Assembly: GCA_016789305.1 (NCBI GenBank)
Contig: JAEURJ010000016.1
Coordinates: 186,001 to 250,000, forward strand
DNA length: 64,000 nt
From: Anaerolineales bacterium
GTDB lineage: Bacteria; Chloroflexota; Anaerolineae; Anaerolineales; Villigracilaceae
Direction: 5' to 3'
Shown here in pieces: positions 1-6,669 of the stretch. The number at the start of each line of letters is the position of its first letter. Position 1 is the first letter of the stretch. Both the position numbers and the translations under genes were made by a program. The notes below the pieces were generated by a model. It was given only the letters and a program-made list of their open reading frames with translations, was not told the origin of the DNA and did not search any database.

Positions 1-409
1 TGTTCACAGTCCGCTGTTGAACGCGGAACAATCCTGCGGACAATGTCACACGGATACGCAGTATGTGACCAATCGTGTCGCGGCCATTCAAGAACAAGTG
101 GCATCCACCAAGATCCAAACAGAAGATGCGATCCTGGATGCGATCACCGCGATCAAGGCAGCGGTGGCAGCCGGCAATGCGGATGCGGCATTATTGGATC
201 AGGCTCGCAAATTGCATCGCGAAGCGCAATTTATGTGGGACTTTGTCTCAGCCGAAAACAGCACAGGCTTCCACAACCCGGAATATGCGCTAAAAATTCT
301 GGCAGAATCCACAAACCGCGCAAGGCAGGCTCAAATGCTTGCAGCACAATCCATTGGCGATACGTCGCTTCTTTCGACGGGCACCTATTACGTCACGCCC
401 ACGCCATAA
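1..409 (+). CDS. nrfA: Ammonia-forming cytochrome c nitrite reductase, C-terminal part (5' partial)
   Basis: The reading frame is open from the first bases of the window, so the N-terminal and central parts lie upstream. The visible part has a CGQCH heme-binding motif directly after SPLLNAEQ, then a long helical region, then WDFVSAENSTGFHNPEYA. This matches the last heme site and the C-terminal helices of pentaheme NrfA, where the final His-Asn motif supplies a distal heme ligand. NrfA reduces nitrite to ammonium with six electrons in the periplasm. The C-terminus ends in a short TPTP tail. A terminator hairpin follows at once, so this is the last gene of its operon. A TTG codon at base 17 is only an internal Leu codon, not a start. 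The fragment is short, but the motif order is specific. Confidence 0.85.
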   Translation, partial: VHSPLLNAEQSCGQCHTDTQYVTNRVAAIQEQVASTKIQTEDAILDAITAIKAAVAAGNADAALLDQARKLHREAQFMWDFVSAENSTGFHNPEYALKILAESTNRARQAQMLAAQSIGDTSLLSTGTYYVTPTP

Positions 410-421
410 TCAATTAAACAG

Positions 422-452
422 ACTCCCCGTCTATAATGGACGGGGAGTTTTC
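422..452 (+). terminator. Rho-independent terminator after nrfA
   Basis: A perfect 10-bp stem (ACTCCCCGTC / GACGGGGAGT) is followed by a T-rich run. It sits 12 bases past the nrfA stop. Confidence 0.85.
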
Positions 453-507
453 GTTTTAAGGGAACTTATTCCGAGTTCTGATCGTTTGGATTCAACAAGG
501 AGAAAAA

Positions 508-954
508 ATGAAAAAGATTGTCTTCGCACTACTAACCATCATCCTGGCGGCCTGTTCATTCACCGCGTCCAGCGAGTACGACCAAAACCTCGGCAAATGG
601 CAGGATGCAAAAATTACTCATTATCGTTATACGCTTTCCATTGGTTGTTTTTGTGCGTTCAGGGAAGACATGCCAGTAATCGTTGAAGTTTTGAACGGAG
701 AAATCGTCTCGATCATTTCCGCGAATGGCTCACCCATGGACTCGGCAAATCCTGCATATTCATCAGTCGAATATTATGCGACGATGGACCGCCTCTTTAC
801 CCAGCTGAAATCTGCCCTTGATGAAGCAGATGAAGTGGCCGCTGTCTACGACTCGACCTACGGATTCCCCACTTCCATTTCGATCGACCAGATCAAGGAT
901 GCTGTGGACGACGAGTTGTTCATCACGGTTGAAAATTTTGAAGTTCTTGAATAA
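508..954 (+). CDS. DUF6174-type lipoprotein
   Basis: This is a 148-residue secreted lipoprotein. The signal peptide ends in the lipobox LAAC, with the lipidated Cys at residue 16. The mature part has the pattern seen in DUF6174 proteins: a W..A.I.HYRYTLS start, a short Cys-containing segment (GCFCAF), a V.V.NGEIVSI strand, and an acidic C-terminal half with YDSTYGFPTSI. The function of that family is unknown. The start is supported by AAGGAG seven bases upstream of the ATG. It has its own terminator and is probably a single-gene unit between nrfA and the convergent regulator operon. Confidence 0.7.
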   Translation: MKKIVFALLTIILAACSFTASSEYDQNLGKWQDAKITHYRYTLSIGCFCAFREDMPVIVEVLNGEIVSIISANGSPMDSANPAYSSVEYYATMDRLFTQLKSALDEADEVAAVYDSTYGFPTSISIDQIKDAVDDELFITVENFEVLE

Positions 955-955
955 T

Positions 956-992
956 AAATCAAAAGCGACCTGCGTAAGGTCGCTTTTGATTT
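956..992. terminator. Bidirectional terminator
   Basis: A perfect 15-bp inverted repeat (AAATCAAAAGCGACC and its complement) separates the convergent lipoprotein and Crp/Fnr genes. A/T runs on both sides let it serve both strands. Confidence 0.85.
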
Positions 993-996
993 AAAC

Positions 997-1674
997 TCAT
1001 TGCATCCACTGATCCAAAATTTCCTGATCTGCGATCAGGATGCGCCGTTCCTCCATTTTGATGGCACCGCTGCGTTCCAATTCCTTTATGGAGCGGGCAA
1101 CGACCTCACGCACGGTTCCCAATCTTGCAGCCAGCTGCTCCTGCGTCCAGATAGGCGCGGACTTCTCCCCTGGCAATTCGGCAATCAAACGAGCAAGGCG
1201 GTGAGTCACTTGATAGAATGCCATTTCGCTGGCCATGCGGACCATGCCGCGCAGCATTTTCCCAAAGTTGTTCAGCACTTTTTGCGCAAACACCGGGTGA
1301 GACAAAATCAACTCATGAAGCTTCTCCCTGTCGATCACCCAAACACGACACAGTTCAAGAGCGCCTACATTGACAGGATTTGTCCCTTCGTCAAAGGCAG
1401 GCACTTCCGCAAACGTATCACCTTCCTGCAACATCCGAATGATGTATTGTCGTCCCTGGGGGGAAAGGGTAAAAATCTTGGCGCTGCCTTGTTCGATAAT
1501 ATGCAATCCATCGCAGGGATCCCCCTCCCAAAATAATACATCTCCGCGCTGGTATTCGCGAAGATGCATATGTTCAGCAATATCCTTCAGGATCGCTCCT
1601 GAAAGATCATCGAAATATTCATTTGCTTTTAAAACTTTCAACCTTTTTTGAACATCGGTTTCAATAGGCTTCAT
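997..1674 (-). CDS. Crp/Fnr-family transcriptional regulator
   Basis: The 225-residue protein has an N-terminal cyclic-nucleotide-binding-like beta barrel (roughly residues 20-120, with YQRGDVLFWEGDPCDGL and GDTFAEV), a long dimerisation helix, and a C-terminal winged helix. The recognition helix region reads LAARLGTVREVVARSIKELE, typical of Crp/Fnr proteins. The N-terminal cysteine cluster of iron-sulfur FNR is absent, so it is not a classic oxygen-sensing FNR. It is the last gene of a three-gene unit (DUF6159 protein, phosphoribosyltransferase, regulator) with an 8-base gap upstream. Its closeness to nrfA and the cytochrome genes makes a respiratory role plausible, but this is inferred from position only. 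Confidence 0.88.
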   Translation of the reverse strand: MKPIETDVQKRLKVLKANEYFDDLSGAILKDIAEHMHLREYQRGDVLFWEGDPCDGLHIIEQGSAKIFTLSPQGRQYIIRMLQEGDTFAEVPAFDEGTNPVNVGALELCRVWVIDREKLHELILSHPVFAQKVLNNFGKMLRGMVRMASEMAFYQVTHRLARLIAELPGEKSAPIWTQEQLAARLGTVREVVARSIKELERSGAIKMEERRILIADQEILDQWMQ

Positions 1675-1682
1675 ATATAAAA

Positions 1683-2195
1683 CTATATTTCACTCAACAG
1701 CACTTGATCCGTTCCACGGTCCACCTCCCACGGATAGACAATGAAAGCATCCGTGGTGGCTGCGTAATAATCGGGTCGTGCGCTGCCAAACAAATTACGA
1801 TAAGGGTTGAAATGCAACACGCAGGTTTCGGGAAAACCACCCGCAGCAGAAACACGATTCTTGACTGCGGTGATGGTTCGTCCCGAACCCCACACATCGT
1901 CAACGATCAGAGTGGGCCTGCCGCGCAATTTGTCCTCAGCTGGGAATTGGATAAACTCCGGCCATGCCATGAATGCAGAGGATTTCTGGCTTTCCATTTG
2001 GGCGGGAAAATCCACAGCGGCGGTGAGAATATGGGTAATGTCCATTGCTTCGGCAAGCATTCCACCGGGGACGATCCCGCCGCGAGTGATCACCACCATA
2101 GCGGTAAATTCACGGCGAAACTGCGGGACGAGATGGTCGATCAATTTGTCGAGCTCTTCCCATGAGACCAGTTCACGACGGGATTCAGGCGGCAT
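1683..2195 (-). CDS. Type I phosphoribosyltransferase, Gpt/xanthine PRT-like
   Basis: The 170-residue protein has the PRPP-binding signature of type I phosphoribosyltransferases: TLIVDDVWGSGRT, with the acidic DD pair and the GSGRT loop. An earlier VVITRGGIVPGGMLAEAM segment forms the pyrophosphate loop. The size and layout resemble xanthine-guanine phosphoribosyltransferases, which salvage purine bases with PRPP. The base specificity cannot be read from the sequence. AAGGAA precedes the ATG. It lies between the DUF6159 gene (42 bases upstream) and the Crp/Fnr gene (8 bases downstream). Confidence 0.8.
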   Translation of the reverse strand: MPPESRRELVSWEELDKLIDHLVPQFRREFTAMVVITRGGIVPGGMLAEAMDITHILTAAVDFPAQMESQKSSAFMAWPEFIQFPAEDKLRGRPTLIVDDVWGSGRTITAVKNRVSAAGGFPETCVLHFNPYRNLFGSARPDYYAATTDAFIVYPWEVDRGTDQVLLSEI

Positions 2196-2237
2196 GTGTT
2201 ATTCCTTGTGTAAATGATTCAGCGCAACGAATGTTGA

Positions 2238-3134
2238 TTAAGCAAGAGCAGCTGCGAGCGGAGCAGGAGCCGCAACCTGGATCGAGCGTCCTTCTGTCTG
2301 GGCAACTTCCACGTCACGTGCCCAGATGTAAAGGCAGGCATGATAAGCAGTGTTGGTATAGGAACTGAACAGGCTGGATACCATCACAAAAGTAAAGAAG
2401 ATCAACGCTCCGATGGCAATCCCAACCACGGTGATCGCCGTGCTGCCACCCGCCACATAGGCCATACCGCCGCCAATGGCAAAGGCAATGACCAGGCCGA
2501 TCATGACAAACACAAAACTGATCAAGCCGGTGACCCAACGCACACCCACAAAACTGATGCCAATGAGCAGGAAATTTTCTTTTGTGATCTTTACGATACG
2601 AGCAAGGCCGTCTTTGAGATTTAGATCATCAATGACCATGGCGGGCAAAACCAAAAGCGCTGCTTCAGTCCACAACGCTTCAACGGCTCGCAAAACCGAA
2701 CGCAGGATGCTCGCAAAAACATTATTCTTTCTATTGTTTTGAGCCATGCTGCGAAGCATTCCTACAATTGTGGAAACAGCGGCAAGAGTGAGGATGTCAA
2801 AGAAGTCGCGGCGCACGATGGCCCATGCTTCATCCATTCGTCCATCACCCTTGGTAAGATACCCATAGATCAAGTGAATGGTCATGGCGGAAAACACATA
2901 GGTCACGACAAACTGTACGAACATCAGGATGGCTCCCAGGCCGCCCATAAGGTAACGACCGACGACATTGTCGCCAAATGTAATGGCAACGATGATGATC
3001 GGGATGATGCCAATGACCGAAACGATCATGCCTACGATCAGGGCATAGACGGAGGGCTTAAGCAGGTCCTTGTCCTTGAAGGCCATACCCCAAGCCTGTT
3101 TTAGAAAACTCCAACCACGTGAAAAACTTTGCAT
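2238..3134 (-). CDS. DUF6159-type multi-pass membrane protein
   Basis: The frame could start further out at 3197, but the ATG at 3134 has a good Shine-Dalgarno (AAGGAG, nine bases upstream). It gives a 298-residue protein starting MQSFSRGWSFLKQAWGMA, the expected start of this family. About six hydrophobic segments are seen, including VYALIVGMIVSVIGIIPIII and a paired set near the C-terminus. A cytosolic loop contains RRDFFDILTLAAVSTIVG. The function is unknown. It is the first gene of an operon with a phosphoribosyltransferase and a Crp/Fnr regulator. Confidence 0.72.
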   Translation of the reverse strand: MQSFSRGWSFLKQAWGMAFKDKDLLKPSVYALIVGMIVSVIGIIPIIIVAITFGDNVVGRYLMGGLGAILMFVQFVVTYVFSAMTIHLIYGYLTKGDGRMDEAWAIVRRDFFDILTLAAVSTIVGMLRSMAQNNRKNNVFASILRSVLRAVEALWTEAALLVLPAMVIDDLNLKDGLARIVKITKENFLLIGISFVGVRWVTGLISFVFVMIGLVIAFAIGGGMAYVAGGSTAITVVGIAIGALIFFTFVMVSSLFSSYTNTAYHACLYIWARDVEVAQTEGRSIQVAAPAPLAAALA

Positions 3135-3268
3135 GTGATAATTCTCCTTGGCCAAATATACGTGCATTATAGCAAAATTGATGCAATCATAAGCCATTCA
3201 AAGGAAAATCGTTTGTACTGCGGGCAAAGGTTAATAAATCTGTCAATCCGAAAAACAGGGGGCAAAGG

Positions 3269-3274
3269 TATAAT
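3269..3274 (+). promoter_or_regulatory. -10 box upstream of the cytochrome c gene
   Basis: A perfect TATAAT lies 33 bases upstream of the ATG at 3307. No consensus -35 box is seen. An AGGA Shine-Dalgarno precedes the start. Confidence 0.5.
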
Positions 3275-3306
3275 CTGGCGGTTCAAATCACCCACCAGGA
3301 AAATCA

Positions 3307-3687
3307 ATGAAAAAAATAATCATAAGTCTCCTCGCACTGACATTGTTTGGTCTTGCAGCCTGCGCGAATGCCTCCCCAATAGAACCCACGCCCACACCAA
3401 ACCCAATGGTGGTGCAGGGTCAGAAAGTCTTTAATGCCCATTGTGCAACCTGTCATGCGCTCGTACCGGATACGATCATCATCGGTCCATCTTTATCCGG
3501 CCTGGCCACACGGGCCGAAACCAGAGTGGAGGGGCAGACTGCTGACGAATACATTCAAATGTCCATCCTTCGACCGGGCGATTATGTAGTGGAAGGATTT
3601 AACAACGTGATGATCGCCAATTTTGCAAAGGACCTCACCAGTGAAGATATGAATGCCCTCGTGGCATTCCTGTTGACTTTAAAGTAG
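3307..3687 (+). CDS. Lipoprotein class I cytochrome c
   Basis: This is a 126-residue monoheme cytochrome. The signal peptide ends in the lipobox LAAC (Cys 19), followed by a Pro/Thr spacer (EPTPTPNP). The heme site is CATCH at residues 46-50. The likely distal methionine is in GFNNVMIANF, followed by the usual C-terminal helix (LTSEDMNALVAFLLTLK). It would carry electrons on the outer face of the cytoplasmic membrane. The diheme peroxidase fusion starts 54 bases downstream on the same strand, so this small cytochrome is a plausible redox partner. Confidence 0.9.
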   Translation: MKKIIISLLALTLFGLAACANASPIEPTPTPNPMVVQGQKVFNAHCATCHALVPDTIIIGPSLSGLATRAETRVEGQTADEYIQMSILRPGDYVVEGFNNVMIANFAKDLTSEDMNALVAFLLTLK

Positions 3688-3741
3688 TCCCGTTCGGCCG
3701 CTTCTTTACAAGAGCGGTAAATTCTCATTGGAGGAGAATGT

Positions 3742-5988
3742 ATGAAGATTTGGATGAAACGTATTTTTACAGGGTTGGGAATTTTATTGTTGGCCGGTGT
3801 TTTGTATGCGGCCTTCGTCCCCGTCCCGCAGGATGTAGTTCCGGCAGAAGATAAATGGGGAGCGGGCTCAAGCAGCGTGGAGCCTGCGTGGAGTGGATTA
3901 CAACGCGACTTCCCGGCCAGCAATGAAACGGATGCCAACGCATCCACACCCGAAAAAGTGGAACTTGGCCGCCTCCTTTTCTTTGACCCGGTCCTGTCTC
4001 AGAAGAATGACATGTCCTGCGCGACATGCCACAACCCTGATCTGGGATTCACCGATGGAAAGGGTCAGGCCGTTGGAGACAATGGAACTGTGCTGCCCCG
4101 CAGTGCCATGAGCTTGTGGAACGTAACCTATAATACCAATTTCTTTTGGGATGGCCGCGCCGCCACACTCGAAGAGCAGACGGATACTCCGCTCACAAAC
4201 GAGAACGAAATGGCTTCCACCCCGGAGGATATCGAATCCGAATTGCAAGCCATTCCTGAATACGCTCCCTTGTTTGAGAAGGCATTCGGGAGTACAGACT
4301 CTGTCACCTACGAAAATGTGCAAAAAGCGATTGCCGCATTCGAGCGCAGCCTGGTGACGAACAACTCCCCGTTCGATAAATATGCCGCAGGTGATGTGAC
4401 CGCGCTCACTCCGGCCCAACGCCGCGGACTTGGATTATTCCGCTCGGCTGCCACGCGCTGTTTTGAATGTCACTCCGCGCCGACGTTTTCAGACGATTCA
4501 TTTTCCATCACCGGCGTACCGGATCTTCCCGGTCAGGCTCATGATACAGGCAGATTGGAAATTGAAAGCACCAGCCTGGATGGGGCCTTCAAAGCACCCA
4601 CACTGCGCAATATCGCATTGACCGCTCCCTACATGCATAATGGCGCATTTGCCACTCTTGAAGAGGTGGTTGATTTTTACGCAAAAGGCGGCGGGCGTGA
4701 TGATGGTATCGAGAATGTTGACATTCATGTCATCGGGTTTGACCTGACCCCACAGGAAAAAGAAGACCTTGTCGCCTTCCTCTATGCATTAACAGATGAA
4801 TCCAATGTGCCGGAGATTCCCGCCACTGTCCCCTCGGGGTTACCCGTGGTGGAACATGTTGAAAATCCTGCGCGAGAAATCGTCAGCCAAATGAATGCCA
4901 CGGGAACTGAAGCAGGCGTCACCGCGCCGCATGAGGCGGTTACCCTTCGAGTGGAAGAAGGCCAGACGATTCAATCCGTGGTGGATCAGGCGTTACCCGG
5001 CGATACCATCGAAGTCCCGTATGGAATTTACAAGGAGCATGTTGTCATCGACATCAGCGACGTGAAATTCCTCGGCATTCCAAATGATAAGGGCGAATGG
5101 CCGGTGATTGAAGGCGAAGGCACGGGCGCTGATGGTGTGATTGCTTCAGGCAATAACTTTGAGATGGCCTACTTCGCAGTCAAGAACTTCACCAGCAATG
5201 GTGTGTTGGTGGAAGGTGCCAAGAGTATTTACCTCCACGATATGTATATTGAAAACACCGGCGTGTACGGTGTGTACCCGGTGCGCTGCACTGACGTGCT
5301 GATAGAACGCATCGAAGGCACATTGATGAACGACGCGGCCATTTATGCAGGCAAGTCTGAAAATGTTGTCATTCGCGATACGCTTACGTACGGAAATGTG
5401 ATCGGCATTGAGTTGGAAAACACCGTCAATGGCGAGGTGTACAACAACGTTGCCCACGACAACACCATCGGCATTTTCATCGACCTGCTGCCGCAGTTGC
5501 CTTCCAAAGTTTCAATGTACACCAAGGTGCATGACAATATTTCAGAGAATAACAACGGCGAAAACTTTGGGAAACCCGGTACTGCCGTATCGTTAATTCC
5601 GCCCGGCACCGGCATGTTGATCCTCGCCGCCGATCATGTGGAAGTGTACAACAACACCATCCGCGGAAATAAAACAGGCGGTCTGGCGGTCTTCAACTTG
5701 ACCATCGGATTCTCGGAAGAGGAAATCGATGTCGGTCCGAACCCCGAGCACAACTACGCTCACGATAATATTTACGAGAATAACGGGTATGATGCGGATA
5801 AATTTGTCAAAGACATGCTGGGTGGCGGCTTTGATATTATCTGGGATGGTTCCGGTGTGAACAATCGCTTCGATGAACCGAATGCAAAGACATCCTTCCC
5901 GCCTGTGCTGCCTTCCAGTAAATGGCCTGACCCGCTGTACAACGTCTACTGGCGTTTGCTGAATTTTGTGGTCAAACTGGCAGGGTAG
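3742..5988 (+). CDS. Diheme cytochrome c peroxidase (MauG/CcpA type) fused to a parallel beta-helix
   Basis: The 748-residue protein has an N-terminal membrane/signal segment (residues 7-26). A di-heme peroxidase domain follows (about 55-355), with CATCH at 93-97, CFECH at 240-244, and the MauG/CcP hallmark FFWDGRAATLEEQ between them. The second half (about 400-740) is a right-handed parallel beta-helix resembling NosD or pectate lyase: repeated short strands such as VLIERIEGTL, VVIRDTLTYGN and VEVYNNTIRGN. That half resembles the family I recall as TIGR03805, which usually occurs as a separate gene beside a partner of unknown function. GGAG precedes the ATG. The peroxidase half may reduce peroxide or oxidise a protein or small molecule. 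The substrate of the beta-helix is unknown. Confidence 0.9.
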   Translation: MKIWMKRIFTGLGILLLAGVLYAAFVPVPQDVVPAEDKWGAGSSSVEPAWSGLQRDFPASNETDANASTPEKVELGRLLFFDPVLSQKNDMSCATCHNPDLGFTDGKGQAVGDNGTVLPRSAMSLWNVTYNTNFFWDGRAATLEEQTDTPLTNENEMASTPEDIESELQAIPEYAPLFEKAFGSTDSVTYENVQKAIAAFERSLVTNNSPFDKYAAGDVTALTPAQRRGLGLFRSAATRCFECHSAPTFSDDSFSITGVPDLPGQAHDTGRLEIESTSLDGAFKAPTLRNIALTAPYMHNGAFATLEEVVDFYAKGGGRDDGIENVDIHVIGFDLTPQEKEDLVAFLYALTDESNVPEIPATVPSGLPVVEHVENPAREIVSQMNATGTEAGVTAPHEAVTLRVEEGQTIQSVVDQALPGDTIEVPYGIYKEHVVIDISDVKFLGIPNDKGEWPVIEGEGTGADGVIASGNNFEMAYFAVKNFTSNGVLVEGAKSIYLHDMYIENTGVYGVYPVRCTDVLIERIEGTLMNDAAIYAGKSENVVIRDTLTYGNVIGIELENTVNGEVYNNVAHDNTIGIFIDLLPQLPSKVSMYTKVHDNISENNNGENFGKPGTAVSLIPPGTGMLILAADHVEVYNNTIRGNKTGGLAVFNLTIGFSEEEIDVGPNPEHNYAHDNIYENNGYDADKFVKDMLGGGFDIIWDGSGVNNRFDEPNAKTSFPPVLPSSKWPDPLYNVYWRLLNFVVKLAG

Positions 5989-6009
5989 AAAGAAACAAGA
6001 TGAAAGAAG

Positions 6010-6041
6010 AAAGGACAGCGACATAAGCCGCTGTCCTTTTT
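6010..6041. terminator. Bidirectional terminator
   Basis: An 11-bp stem (AAAGGACAGCG / CGCTGTCCTTT) is flanked by A and T runs. It lies between the convergent peroxidase fusion and the minus-strand membrane protein gene. Confidence 0.85.
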
Positions 6042-6049
6042 GTTTTGAT

Positions 6050-6661
6050 TTATATGGTGGCGTTTTGAAACTCCCGCGAGTTCAATACTTCCACACTTGC
6101 TAAATATTTTATTCGCGGTGTGTAATACAAACGACAATGGAGATTATTTTTCAAGATCGAAAAGGTACGGTGGGGAATCTGTAATTCAAAATCAAAACCA
6201 ATGCCAAGATAATAACGCGTTGTTCTCGATTTTCCAATTCCTGTGGTTCTTTCGATCACCTCGACGATACCTTCCTTGCGTTCGACCTTTTTTTCAAATA
6301 AAGCTAACAAGTTTTTTGCATCCAGGAAACTAATTAAGATCGTACCGATCATAAAAAGAGCCATCCCGCCTGTTAAGATCGTGAAGATAATCGCGTCGTC
6401 GAGAAACACAGGAGGAGTAAAAAATGGCAGGATTTGTTTCAAGGAAAACACAATAATGATCAATATAAGGAAAACAGCCCACCAGCCTTTTTTCAGAATG
6501 GTCATTTTTTGGCCGGCGGTTAATTCTCCAACTTGATTGGCACGGATATCCTCTTCGGTAAAACCAAGCGATTTCCCATATAAGAGTGTAAATTCACGTG
6601 CCTGTTGAGATTCAGTTACCCACTCATTCTTGCCGAAATCATTTTCATCCTTTTGTGTCAT
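6050..6661 (-). CDS. Two-helix membrane protein of unknown function
   Basis: I do not recognise this 203-residue protein. It has a charged N-terminal region (ESQQAREFTLLYGKSLGFTEEDIRA) and a transmembrane helix around residues 60-80 (WWAVFLILIIIVFSLKQIL). A second helix lies near 93-112 (IIFTILTGGMALFMIGTILI). The C-terminal cytosolic domain has GIVEVIERTTGIGKSR and ends in strands resembling a small beta-barrel. A strong AGGAGG precedes the ATG, and the gap to the priA stop is only 8 bases, so it is probably cotranscribed with priA. Confidence 0.6.
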   Translation of the reverse strand: MTQKDENDFGKNEWVTESQQAREFTLLYGKSLGFTEEDIRANQVGELTAGQKMTILKKGWWAVFLILIIIVFSLKQILPFFTPPVFLDDAIIFTILTGGMALFMIGTILISFLDAKNLLALFEKKVERKEGIVEVIERTTGIGKSRTTRYYLGIGFDFELQIPHRTFSILKNNLHCRLYYTPRIKYLASVEVLNSREFQNATI

Positions 6662-6669
6662 GTCTCCTC

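Noticed and set aside
997..1674. Iron-sulfur FNR
   Set aside because: The Crp/Fnr fold is clear, but no N-terminal cysteine cluster is present.
3135..3197. Longer start of the DUF6159 gene at 3197
   Set aside because: The ATG at 3134 has a good Shine-Dalgarno and fits the family N-terminus.
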